Shown: piece by piece, positions 44,152 to 52,492 of the stretch
Numbering within the stretch: the stretch's first letter is position 1
Layout: each line of letters begins with the position of its first letter
From: Schumannella sp. 10F1B-5-1
GTDB taxonomy: Bacteria > Actinomycetota > Actinomycetes > Actinomycetales > Microbacteriaceae
DNA length: 64,000 nt
Direction: 5' to 3'
Assembly: GCF_006517535.1 (NCBI RefSeq)
Contig: NZ_VHQH01000034.1
Location: 186,001-250,000 of the forward strand
The notes under the pieces: model-generated
Databases searched by the model: none
Told to the model about the DNA's origin: nothing
What the model saw: only the letters and a program-made list of their open reading frames with translations
Made by a program: the position numbers and the translations under genes

Positions 44152-45457
44152 CGGCGGCCTTGAGCGCGAGGTAGCGGTCGGCGAGGGCCGGAGGCAGGTC
44201 GGCGGGCGCGGCCGTCACGACCTCGGCGCCGAGCCGGCGGATCGCCGCGGCAACCCGGTTCGCGTCGAGCAGCGCCCGCTCGGCGGCGGCGGCGCGGTAG
44301 ACCTCGTGCCGGTCGCCGCGCTGCCGGGTCGCGTCGAGCACCTCGGGGTCGGTGACCGAGGCGACGACGACGAGGTGCTTCTGGGTCAGCTGCGGCAGCA
44401 CCGACAGCAGACCCGTGGATGCACCGGGCGCGTCGACCGAGGTCAGCAGCACCACGAGCGCCCGCTGCGAGGTGATCGAGCGCACGACGCCCGGAACACC
44501 CGTCCAGTCGGCCTCGATCAGCTCGGGCTCGACCGGGGCCATGGTGTCGACCATGCGGGCCAGCAGCTCGGCGCCGGTCTGCCCCTGCACGCGGCCGCGC
44601 ATCCGGCGATCCCAGATGGCGAGGTCGACGCGGTCGCCGGCGCGCGAGGCGAGCGCCGCCAGCAGCAGGCCCGACTCGAAGGCGGTGTCGATGCGCGGCT
44701 CGTCGGCGATGCGCGCGGCGGCCGTGCGGCCCGAGTCGACGATCAGCACGACACGGCGGTCGCGCTCGGGGCGCCAGGTGCGCACGACGAGCTTGAGCGC
44801 GCTCGGCACGAGCGGGTCGCGGCGGCGGGCGGTCGCGCGCCAGTCGATCGAGCGCACGTCGTCGCCGCGCACGTACTCGCGCAGGCTGTCGAACTCGGTG
44901 CCCTGGCCGCGGATCATCACGCTCGTGCGGCCGTCGAGCTCGCGCAGGCGGGCCAGGCGCGAGGGCAGGTGCTTGCGCGAGTGGAACGGCGGCAGCACGC
45001 GCACCGCGCCGGGCGCGGCCAGTGTCGCCTGACGCGCGGTCAGACGCAGGGGTCCGAAGGAGCGCACGGTCACGTGCGCGGCCCGGCGCTCGCCGCGGCG
45101 GAACGGCGTGAGCGTGATCGTCACGGCGCGACGCTCGCCGCGCGGCACCGCCAGGCGGCGGCGGGTCGGCGACGCTCCGGCCGAGGGCGTCCACGCGTCG
45201 CGCAGCACCCCGCGCACCGTGCGGCGGCCCGTGTTGGTCACGAGCAGGGTCGCCGCGACCGACTCGCCCAGCCGCATCCGCCCGGGCAGATCGCGCTCGA
45301 GGCGCAGCGCGCGCGGAGAGCCCGCGAGCACGAGATCGAGCACCGCGAGCACGACGCAGACGCCCAGCCACACGGCGAGGGCGAGCCAGCCGCCGCCCGC
45401 GATGACGGGCACGGCACCGAGCGCGACGAGCGCGACGAACCAACCGGAGACGGCCAT
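44141..45457 (-). CDS. DUF58 domain protein (MoxR partner)
   Basis: 438 residues. Two N-terminal spans (about 5-22 and 26-45) anchor an Ig-like part and then a vWA-like DUF58 domain with TEFDSLREYVRGDDVRSIDW (the family signature) and VVLIVDSG, a MIDAS-like DxG without the full DxSxS. These proteins usually work with MoxR AAA+ ATPases, whose gene lies 3 bp upstream in the same operon. Proposed role: assembly or insertion of envelope complexes. Confidence 0.87.
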   Translation of the reverse strand: MAVSGWFVALVALGAVPVIAGGGWLALAVWLGVCVVLAVLDLVLAGSPRALRLERDLPGRMRLGESVAATLLVTNTGRRTVRGVLRDAWTPSAGASPTRRRLAVPRGERRAVTITLTPFRRGERRAAHVTVRSFGPLRLTARQATLAAPGAVRVLPPFHSRKHLPSRLARLRELDGRTSVMIRGQGTEFDSLREYVRGDDVRSIDWRATARRRDPLVPSALKLVVRTWRPERDRRVVLIVDSGRTAAARIADEPRIDTAFESGLLLAALASRAGDRVDLAIWDRRMRGRVQGQTGAELLARMVDTMAPVEPELIEADWTGVPGVVRSITSQRALVVLLTSVDAPGASTGLLSVLPQLTQKHLVVVASVTDPEVLDATRQRGDRHEVYRAAAAERALLDANRVAAAIRRLGAEVVTAAPADLPPALADRYLALKAAGRL

Positions 45458-45460
45458 GGG

Positions 45461-46654
45461 TCAGATCGGAACCCGCACCTGCTGCAGGATCGACCGCAGC
45501 ACCGTATCGGCCCCGACGCCCTCCAGCTCGGCCTCGGGACGCAGCTGGATGCGGTGCCGCAGCACCGGGATCGCCATCGCCTGCACGTGGTCGGGCGTGA
45601 CGCCGCTCGCGCCGGTCATCCACGCCCAGGCACGGGAGGCCGCGAGCAGCGCCGTCGTCCCTCGGGGGCTCACGCCGAGCTTGACCGAGGGGCTCGTGCG
45701 GGTCGCGCGGGCCAGATCGACGGCGTAGCCGAGCACATCGGGCGACACCGGCACGCGCTGCACCTCGGCCTGGGCCGCGGCGAGCTGCTGCGCATCCAGA
45801 ACCGGGCGCACGCCGGCCGCATCCAGGTCGCGCGGGTTGAAGCCGCGGGCGTGGCGGCTGAGCACCTCGACCTCGGCGTCGCGCTCGGGCAGGTCGAGCA
45901 CGAGCTTCAGCAGGAAGCGGTCGAGCTGCGCCTCGGGCAGCGTGTAGGTGCCCTCGTACTCGACCGGGTTCTGCGTCGCCGCGACCAGGAACGGCGACGG
46001 CAGCCGGCGGGTGATGCCGTCGGCCGAGACCTGGCGCTCCTCCATCGCCTCGAGCAGCGCCGACTGCGTCTTCGGGGGCGTGCGGTTGATCTCGTCGGCG
46101 AGCAGGATGTTGGTGAACACCGGCCCTTCGCGGAACTCGAAGTCGCCGCTCTTGGCGTCGTAGACGATCGAGCCGGTGATGTCGCCGGGCATCAGGTCGG
46201 GCGTGAACTGCACGCGCTTCGTGTCGAGGCTGAGCGCGTGGCTGAGGGTGCGCACGAGCAGCGTCTTCGCCACGCCGGGCACGCCCTCGAGCAGCACGTG
46301 ACCGCCGGCCAGCAGAGCGATCAGCAGGCCCGAGACGGCGCCGTCCTGGCCGACGACCGACTTGGCGACCTCGGCGCGCACGGCGGCGACGGCATCCCGC
46401 AGCTCGCTGCCGGGCGGGGATGCCGGGGCCGGGGCCGGGGGAGCGGTCGGGGCGGGCTGCTGCGGCTCGACCGGCTGGGCCTGCGCCTCGGATGGCTGCG
46501 AGGTCTGCGGCGCCTGCGGTTCGAACGGCGCGGGCTGCGGCTCCGACGCGAACTGCGGGGACGGCTGCTGCGGCACCTGCGGCTCGAACGGCGCCGAGGG
46601 CTGCGGCGGCTGCCCCGCGGGCTGGTCGCCGTGCGGATACTGCGGGTCGGTCAT
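45461..46654 (-). CDS. MoxR-family AAA+ ATPase
   Basis: 397 residues. The first 75 residues are Pro/Gln-rich and contain the repeated APFEPQ-type segments (PSAPFEPQVPQ, PAPFEPQAPQ). The AAA+ core has Walker A GVPGVAKT, Walker B LLADEINRTPPKTQSALLEA and sensor 1 VAATQNPVEYEGTY. MoxR proteins are chaperone-like and act with vWA/DUF58 partners. ATG 46654 is preceded by AGAGGA at 7 nt. The long disordered N-terminus is unusual for MoxR and may bind another member of the operon. Confidence 0.9.
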   Translation of the reverse strand: MTDPQYPHGDQPAGQPPQPSAPFEPQVPQQPSPQFASEPQPAPFEPQAPQTSQPSEAQAQPVEPQQPAPTAPPAPAPASPPGSELRDAVAAVRAEVAKSVVGQDGAVSGLLIALLAGGHVLLEGVPGVAKTLLVRTLSHALSLDTKRVQFTPDLMPGDITGSIVYDAKSGDFEFREGPVFTNILLADEINRTPPKTQSALLEAMEERQVSADGITRRLPSPFLVAATQNPVEYEGTYTLPEAQLDRFLLKLVLDLPERDAEVEVLSRHARGFNPRDLDAAGVRPVLDAQQLAAAQAEVQRVPVSPDVLGYAVDLARATRTSPSVKLGVSPRGTTALLAASRAWAWMTGASGVTPDHVQAMAIPVLRHRIQLRPEAELEGVGADTVLRSILQQVRVPI

Positions 46655-46728
46655 CGGGGCATCCTCTGCGTGGTCGGTGTCGGTCAGGTCGGTGTCGGCG
46701 GCGTCCGCGCGCGGCGGGCGCCGGGCGG

Positions 46729-47925
46729 TCAGTGCGGCAGCCTCGCGGCGACCTCGCGCTCGAGGTCGAGCAGGCGGTCGGAGAGGCGCACGAGCTCGGC
46801 GTCGTCGCGCGGCTCGGCGTCGACGAGCAGCGCGCCGATCTCGGCGGGCGGACGGCCGACGAGGTCGGCGACCGCGAGCACGACCTCGGTCACAGTGGAT
46901 GCGCTGGGCAGCCCCACCGCGCGGGCGAGCCGCTCGACCGTGCCGATGCGCAGGGCGTCGAGCGCCCGCAGGCGCGCCGACGAGCGCGCGTAGAGCCGGG
47001 CGCGCCCCTCCATCGTCTCGCTCGCGCGCACCGTGACGGGCAGGTTCTCGACCACGAGCGGGCCGAGGCGCCGGCCGCGCCACAGGATCGCGGCGAGCGC
47101 GACGCCGAACAGCAGCAGCACGAGCGGCACGTAGAAGCTCGGCGTCAGCGTGCCCTCGGTCGCCGAGGCGGGCAGGTCGGCGATGCCCGACCGGTACCAG
47201 ACGAGGCGGTCGGTCTCGCCGAGCAGGTTGATCGTGAGCGCCGCGTTGCCGGCCACGTCGATGCCGTCGTTCTGCAGGGCCTTCGAGGCGCCGAGCACCG
47301 TGATCTCGACGCCGTCGCGCTCGAGCTGCACGAGGCTGTACCCGCGCGATTCGCTGCCGAGGCAGCGCGCAGTGACATCAGCGGAGTCGTCAGCGGAGTC
47401 GGCCGCGTAGGCGCGGCCCGTGGTCTCGACCCGCTGCGCCTTCTCGACGGCGGGCACGGTGCAGTCGGCGGCGCGGGCGCCCGAGACCTCGCCGCGCGCA
47501 TCCACGCCAGGGGTGAGGCCGTTGAGCAGCCGGAAGCCGGGCTCGACCAGCACGATGCGGTCGGCGATCGAGGGCAGGTCGGCGATCTGGTCGGCGTCCA
47601 GGATGCCGGTGTCGTAGACGAGCAGGGTCGTGTCGGCCGGGTCGGCGGCGGCGTCGCGCGCCTCGGTCAGCGACTCCGCGGAGCGCACGTCGACGCCGTG
47701 CTGCCCGAGCACCTGCGCGAGGGCGCGGCTGCCGACGGGGCTCGCGTCGTCGGGAGAGAAGGGGTCGGCGCCCGAGCCGCCGCGGGCGAGCAGCACGCCG
47801 GCGAGCAGCAGCACGAGCACGACCGTGACCAGGCCGATCCAGGTGGATGCGCGGCGCAGGCGCGCCCGCACGGTCGGCGTCAGCACCTGCTGCTCGGCGT
47901 CGCCGAGCTGCTGCAGCGCGCTCAC
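46729..47925 (-). CDS. DUF4350 domain membrane protein
   Basis: 398 residues. A span at about 28-48 is followed by an external DUF4350 domain (SPDDASPVGSRALAQVL, then VYDTGILDADQIADLP), a second span at about 262-282 and a cytoplasmic helical C-terminus (RLYARSSARLRALDALRIG). DUF4350 resembles the GldG/ABC-associated periplasmic fold. The GTG start overlaps the DUF4129 stop by 4 nt. Function unknown; part of the MoxR module. Confidence 0.83.
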   Translation of the reverse strand: MSALQQLGDAEQQVLTPTVRARLRRASTWIGLVTVVLVLLLAGVLLARGGSGADPFSPDDASPVGSRALAQVLGQHGVDVRSAESLTEARDAAADPADTTLLVYDTGILDADQIADLPSIADRIVLVEPGFRLLNGLTPGVDARGEVSGARAADCTVPAVEKAQRVETTGRAYAADSADDSADVTARCLGSESRGYSLVQLERDGVEITVLGASKALQNDGIDVAGNAALTINLLGETDRLVWYRSGIADLPASATEGTLTPSFYVPLVLLLFGVALAAILWRGRRLGPLVVENLPVTVRASETMEGRARLYARSSARLRALDALRIGTVERLARAVGLPSASTVTEVVLAVADLVGRPPAEIGALLVDAEPRDDAELVRLSDRLLDLEREVAARLPH

Positions 47926-48617
47926 CGCGGCACCGTCGACACGGGCTCGGCGGCGTCGAGACGGGGGCGGGCGCCGGCGAGCTCGCGGTCGAGCGCGACG
48001 AGCTCGTCGTAGGCCTCGCGGCTACCCCCGCCGCCGAGGTAGCGCACGTCGTCGAAGGCGGCGGCTCCGCGGGCGAGTCCGTCGGCCTGCGCGGGGAACA
48101 CGGCTCCCGCGCGGCGGGCGGCGTCGGCGGCCGTCGTGCCCGGGGTCAGCGTGACGGCCGTGCGCTCGGTCAGGGCGCGGGCGATCGCGCGGAACCGCTC
48201 GGCGATCGCGAGCGGCCAGTCGCCGGCCCGCGCGGCCTGGTCGGCGGCGCGGCGCAGGGCGGCCGCATCCCGCTCGTCCTTCGCGCCGAACAGCTCGCCG
48301 TCGGCGCCGCGGCGACTGCGGCGGTTCGCGCGCGGAACGCCCCAGACGAGCAGGGCGATCACGACGACCACCACGACCACGCCGAGCAGCAGGAGCAGGC
48401 CGAGCGGCGGCGCGCCGTCGGCGACGGGGACCTGCAGTGACTGGATCCACTTCCAGAACCGGTCGGCGATCTGGTCGAACAGCGTCGGCTTCGCCGCCTG
48501 GTACTCGCTCTTCGCCAGCTCGCGCAGGATCCACTCGCGCGCCTCGGGCGCGTCGGGGTCGACGGGCGGCTCGGCGACGCGCGCGAGCGCCGGCAGCGCC
48601 GCGGAGATCAGGCCCAC
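47922..48617 (-). CDS. DUF4129 domain membrane protein
   Basis: 231 residues. External N-terminal part (EWILRELAKSEYQAAKPTLFDQIADRF), one span at about 75-95, then a cytoplasmic helical domain (LRRAADQAARAGDWPLAIAERFRAIARAL) that is the DUF4129 core. DUF4129 is related to transglutaminase-associated helical domains. It overlaps the genes on both sides (10 nt and 4 nt). Start GTG 48617. Part of the MoxR module, function unknown. Confidence 0.83.
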   Translation of the reverse strand: MGLISAALPALARVAEPPVDPDAPEAREWILRELAKSEYQAAKPTLFDQIADRFWKWIQSLQVPVADGAPPLGLLLLLGVVVVVVVIALLVWGVPRANRRSRRGADGELFGAKDERDAAALRRAADQAARAGDWPLAIAERFRAIARALTERTAVTLTPGTTAADAARRAGAVFPAQADGLARGAAAFDDVRYLGGGGSREAYDELVALDRELAGARPRLDAAEPVSTVPR

Positions 48618-50086
48618 GGCGACCCGGAGCTCGGGGGATAAGGCGTCGACGCACCGGGCGCGGCGGCACCGGCGGGCTGGTCACCGGACCAGCCGGCCGT
48701 GCCGGGCCCACCGGCGCCGGGCGCCCCCGGCATCCCGGGAGCGGGCGCCTCGTAGGGGTCGCGCAGATCGGTCGCGCCGCCGGCCCGGCCCTCGACGAAG
48801 CGGATCAGCTCGAGGTCGAGGCCCTCCCGCCGCATCCGGAGGTCGATGAACAGGATCGAGGTGGTCGCCGAGAGCATGACCGTGCCGATCGCCGAGACCA
48901 CGAGCGAGACGACGAGCGTCGCGGCGTAGATGATGCCGAGCGTCACGAACATGCCGGTGGGGTCGTTCGGGTCGCTGTCGGCGCCGGTCGCGCCGCCGAT
49001 GATCCCGCCGATGAAGCTGATCGGCGTCGTGATGATCTGCGAGGCCGTCGAGTAGATGACGTTGACCAGCAGGTAGATGCCGAAGGTCTTCCAGAACGAG
49101 CCGCGGATGAGCGTCCACGACCGCGCGACGGCGCCCCGGATGCTGCGGCGCTCGAGCGTGATCGCCGACGGCACGAAGATCAGCTTCGTGCCGATCCAGA
49201 TCGCCGCGACGATGTAGGCGAGAAAGAAGAGGACGCCCAGCCCGATCGCGATGCCGATCGCGCTGCCGCCCAGCGTTCCAAGCGCGAACAGCCCGCCGCC
49301 GACCACGCCGATCACGAGCAGGTTGACGCCCGTGATGATGCCCGCCCAGCCGATCAGCGCGCCGAGGCGCGGCTTGAGCCGGCGCCAGAGCCCGGCCAGG
49401 CGCAGGCGCTCGCCGAGCGTGCCGCGGGCCACCTCGAGCGCGACCAGGCCCTGCACGATCGCGGTCACGACCAGCTGCAGCGCGAGGCTCACCAGGAACG
49501 CGACGACCGTGCCGGCGACGCCGCCCGCCCAGATCGCGTCCTGGTCGGCCGCGTCGGCGCTCATCGACCGGTCGTAGGTGAGGAACAGCATCCCGCCGAC
49601 CAGGCCGACCGTGATGATGCCGAGCGCGGCGTTGAGCAGCAGCGCGAGGCCGAAGGTCGGCAGCGGGTTGCGGCGCATGACCTGGAAGGTCGCGCCGAGG
49701 ATGTCGCCGAGCGTCAGCGGGCGCAGCGGCAGCAGGCCGGGGCGCGGCGGCGGGCGCCAGTCACCGCCCGGCATGCCCGGCTGCGGGCCGGGCGCGCCGC
49801 CCCAGGGCTGGGTCGGGGCGACGGGGTGCGCAGGGGCGCCACCCCAGGGCTGCTGCGGCGCGGGCGCGTGGACGGGCTGCCCGCCCCAGGGCTGCTGCGG
49901 CGCGGCCGGCGAGACAGGCTGCCCGCCCCAGGGCTGCTGCGGCGCGGCCGGCGCGGCGGGCTGCTGTGGCACCGGCGGAACGGACTCCGACGGAGGAACG
50001 TCCCCCTGCGGCTGCCAGCGCTGGTCGTCGCTCACCGGGCCCCTCCCGAACGTCGCGGACCCCGAACCGGGGTGATCCTCAGCCAT
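48608..50086 (-). CDS. Multi-span membrane protein with Pro-Trp-Gly-Gly repeats (GlpQ-type membrane domain family)
   Basis: 492 residues. Residues about 45-100 hold four 14-residue repeats around QPWGG, a proline-rich cytoplasmic tail. Then about six to eight spans occupy 140-430, starting with LRPLTLGDILGATFQVMRRNP, the signature of the actinobacterial family annotated as glycerophosphodiester phosphodiesterase membrane domain or DUF7847. There is no catalytic domain. It is the first gene of the DUF4129-DUF4350-MoxR-DUF58 operon and diverges from mtrA over 80 bp. ATG 50086 is the likely start; a GTG near 50036 is possible. Confidence 0.8.
   Translation of the reverse strand: MAEDHPGSGSATFGRGPVSDDQRWQPQGDVPPSESVPPVPQQPAAPAAPQQPWGGQPVSPAAPQQPWGGQPVHAPAPQQPWGGAPAHPVAPTQPWGGAPGPQPGMPGGDWRPPPRPGLLPLRPLTLGDILGATFQVMRRNPLPTFGLALLLNAALGIITVGLVGGMLFLTYDRSMSADAADQDAIWAGGVAGTVVAFLVSLALQLVVTAIVQGLVALEVARGTLGERLRLAGLWRRLKPRLGALIGWAGIITGVNLLVIGVVGGGLFALGTLGGSAIGIAIGLGVLFFLAYIVAAIWIGTKLIFVPSAITLERRSIRGAVARSWTLIRGSFWKTFGIYLLVNVIYSTASQIITTPISFIGGIIGGATGADSDPNDPTGMFVTLGIIYAATLVVSLVVSAIGTVMLSATTSILFIDLRMRREGLDLELIRFVEGRAGGATDLRDPYEAPAPGMPGAPGAGGPGTAGWSGDQPAGAAAPGASTPYPPSSGSPWA
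49800..49967 (-). repeat. Four 42-bp tandem repeats coding QPWGG-type units
   Basis: CCCCAGGGCTG recurs at 49800, 49842, 49884 and 49926, an exact 42-bp period. On the minus strand each unit codes 14 residues of the form P-Q-Q-P-W-G-G-x-P. The near-identity of the three right-hand units points to recent expansion or gene conversion. Confidence 0.8.
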
Positions 50087-50166
50087 GTTTCCACACTCGA
50101 CTAACCTGGAACCGAAAACGGCGGTGCTGTGAGCGATCCGCCCCGGAACCCGAAGCGGCGAGGTGC

Positions 50167-50847
50167 ATGAACGCGCGAATCCTGGTGGTCGACGACGACA
50201 CCGCCCTCGCGGAGATGATCGGCATCGTGCTGCGCGCCGAGGGCTTCGACCCGGCGTTCTGCGCCGACGGCGCCGCCGCACTCGACGAGTTCCGCGCGGT
50301 GCGACCCGACCTGGTGCTGCTGGATGTGATGCTGCCCGGCAAGGACGGCATCCAGGTCTGCTCCGAGATCCGAGCCGAGAGCGGCGTGCCCATCATCATG
50401 CTGACGGCGAAGACCGACACCGCGGATGTGGTGCGCGGGCTCGAGAGCGGCGCCGACGACTACGTGGTCAAGCCCTTCAACCCGAAGGAGCTCGTGGCGC
50501 GCGTGCGCACCCGGCTGCGTCCCTCGCAGCCGGAGGCGTCGGAGACCATCACGGTCGGCGACCTGCTTATCGACGTGGCCGGGCACGAGGTGCGGCGCGG
50601 CGACGACCGGATCAACCTGACGCCGCTCGAGTTCCAGCTGCTGCTGGCGCTGGCCGCGAAACCGCAGCAGGTCTTCACCCGCGAGATGCTGCTCGAGCAG
50701 GTCTGGGGCTACCACTACAAGGCCGACACGCGCCTCGTGAACGTGCACGTGCAGCGCCTGCGCGCCAAGGTCGAGCACGACCCCGACAACCCCCGCATCG
50801 TGACGACCGTGCGCGGCGTGGGCTACCGCGCCGGCGGCGCGGTCTGA
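50167..50847 (+). CDS. mtrA: Response regulator MtrA
   Basis: OmpR/PhoB-class DNA-binding regulator of cell-wall, division and osmotic genes in actinobacteria. 226 residues. The receiver domain has the acidic triad (DDD at 9-11), phospho-acceptor Asp53 in LLDVMLPGKDG, Thr in LTAK and the Lys in YVVKPFNPKEL. The winged-helix part runs from about 130 with LTPLEFQLLLALA and VQRLRAKVEHDP. ATG 50167 follows GAGGTG. A TAACCT box at 50102-50107 may start the mtrA-mtrB-lpqB transcript. Confidence 0.95.
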   Translation: MNARILVVDDDTALAEMIGIVLRAEGFDPAFCADGAAALDEFRAVRPDLVLLDVMLPGKDGIQVCSEIRAESGVPIIMLTAKTDTADVVRGLESGADDYVVKPFNPKELVARVRTRLRPSQPEASETITVGDLLIDVAGHEVRRGDDRINLTPLEFQLLLALAAKPQQVFTREMLLEQVWGYHYKADTRLVNVHVQRLRAKVEHDPDNPRIVTTVRGVGYRAGGAV

Positions 50848-50863
50848 GCTCGGCGGTTCCCTC

Positions 50864-52492
50864 GTGAACCGGCTCTCGCTCCGGCTGTGGCTGGATCGGG
50901 CGCTGCACCTCTGGCGCAGCTCGCTGCAGCTGCGCACCCTGCTCGCGACGGTCGCGCTGTCGGGCATCGCCGTCGCCGTGATCGGCGGGTTCATCTCGAC
51001 GAGCGTGCGCAGCAACCTGTTCGACTCGCGGCGTGACCAGGTCGTCGCCGAGTCGGAGCGCGCGACCGAGAACGCGCAGAGCGAGTTCAGCAACGCGGCC
51101 GAGCTCAGCGACTCGCAGGACTTCGACCAGGCCCAGTCGAGCGCGCGCGAGGCGATCGCCCGCAGCACCACGAGCCCCGGCGGCACCCTCGTGGCGATGC
51201 TGCGCGTGACCGGCCAGGACGGCCCGGTCGTCATGCAGAACCTGGTGAGCCGCGGCTTCGACGAGTCGACCATGGTGAGCGACGCGCTGCGCAAGTCCGT
51301 CGACGCGGATGCGGCGGGCCGCGTCTACTCGCAGCCGGTCGAGATCCCCGGCGACGACAACCGGCGCGATCCCGGGCTCATCACCGGCAGCGTGCTCGAC
51401 GTGCCCGGCGGCGGTCGCTACGAGCTCTTCATCGTCTACAACCTGCGCGACGTGCAGAACACGCTCGACTTCGTGCAGCAGACGATCGCGGTCGGCGGCA
51501 TCGCGCTCGTGTTCCTCATCGCGGCGGTGTCGTACGCGGTCGTGCGGCTCGTCGTGCGCCCCGTGCGCGTCGCGGCGGCCACGAGCCAGCGGCTCGCCGC
51601 GGGCGAGCTCGACCAGCGCATCCCGGTTCGCGGCGAAGACGTGCTGGCCACGCTCGCCCGCTCGTTCAACGGCATGGCCGACAGCATGCAGCGGCAGATC
51701 CGCCAGCTCGCCGACCTGTCGCGCGTGCAGCAGCGCTTCGTCTCCGACGTCTCGCACGAGCTGCGCACCCCGCTCACCACGATCCGCCTCGCCGGCGACG
51801 TGCTCTACGACCAGCGCGACGACTTCCCGGCCGCCACGGCGCGCGCCGCCGAGCTGCTGCACACGCAGACCGAGCGCTTCGAGCTGCTGCTCGGCGACCT
51901 GCTCGAGATGAGCCGCTACGACGCCGGCGCCGTGCAGCTCGAGACCGAGCCGACGAACCTGGTGCGCCTCGTCGAGGACGCGATCGAGGCCGTTCGCCCG
52001 CTCGCCGCCGAACGCGGCTCGGAGCTGCGGCTCGTCGCCCCGGGCGGCTACTTCGAGGCCGACGTGGATGCGCGCCGCATCCGCCGCATCCTGCAGAACC
52101 TGCTCGGCAACGCGATCGACCACGGCGAGGGGCTGCCGATCGTCGTGCACGTCGACAGCGACGCGGATGCGGTGGCGCTGGCCGTGCGCGACTACGGCAT
52201 CGGCATGACGCCCGAGCAGGTCGAGCGCGTGTTCGACCGCTTCTGGCGCGCCGACCCGTCCCGGCAGCGCCGCACCGGCGGCACCGGACTCGGCCTCGCG
52301 ATCGCGCAGGAGGACGCCGTGCTGCACGCCGGCCGCGTCGAGGTGTGGTCGCAGGACGGCGCGGGCAGCTGCTTCCGCCTGACGCTGCCGCGGCGCCGCG
52401 GCGAGGTGCCGGGGGAGTCGCCGCTCGACCTGCCGCCCGAGGACGGGCTCGACATCGAGGCGCTGACCTCCGACGGGGAGGGGGGATCGTGA
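50864..52492 (+). CDS. mtrB: Sensor histidine kinase MtrB
   Basis: Membrane partner of MtrA. 542 residues. Span 1 at about 24-46, an external sensing domain to about 205, span 2 at about 206-231, then a HAMP linker, HisKA with His298 in FVSDVSHELRTPLTT, and the HATPase_c domain with NLLGNAIDH (N box), VRDYGIGM (G1) and GGTGLGLAIA (G2). The Pro/Glu-rich C-terminus is typical. GTG 50864 is 16 bp after mtrA, and lpqB overlaps its end by GTGA. Confidence 0.95.
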   Translation: MNRLSLRLWLDRALHLWRSSLQLRTLLATVALSGIAVAVIGGFISTSVRSNLFDSRRDQVVAESERATENAQSEFSNAAELSDSQDFDQAQSSAREAIARSTTSPGGTLVAMLRVTGQDGPVVMQNLVSRGFDESTMVSDALRKSVDADAAGRVYSQPVEIPGDDNRRDPGLITGSVLDVPGGGRYELFIVYNLRDVQNTLDFVQQTIAVGGIALVFLIAAVSYAVVRLVVRPVRVAAATSQRLAAGELDQRIPVRGEDVLATLARSFNGMADSMQRQIRQLADLSRVQQRFVSDVSHELRTPLTTIRLAGDVLYDQRDDFPAATARAAELLHTQTERFELLLGDLLEMSRYDAGAVQLETEPTNLVRLVEDAIEAVRPLAAERGSELRLVAPGGYFEADVDARRIRRILQNLLGNAIDHGEGLPIVVHVDSDADAVALAVRDYGIGMTPEQVERVFDRFWRADPSRQRRTGGTGLGLAIAQEDAVLHAGRVEVWSQDGAGSCFRLTLPRRRGEVPGESPLDLPPEDGLDIEALTSDGEGGS

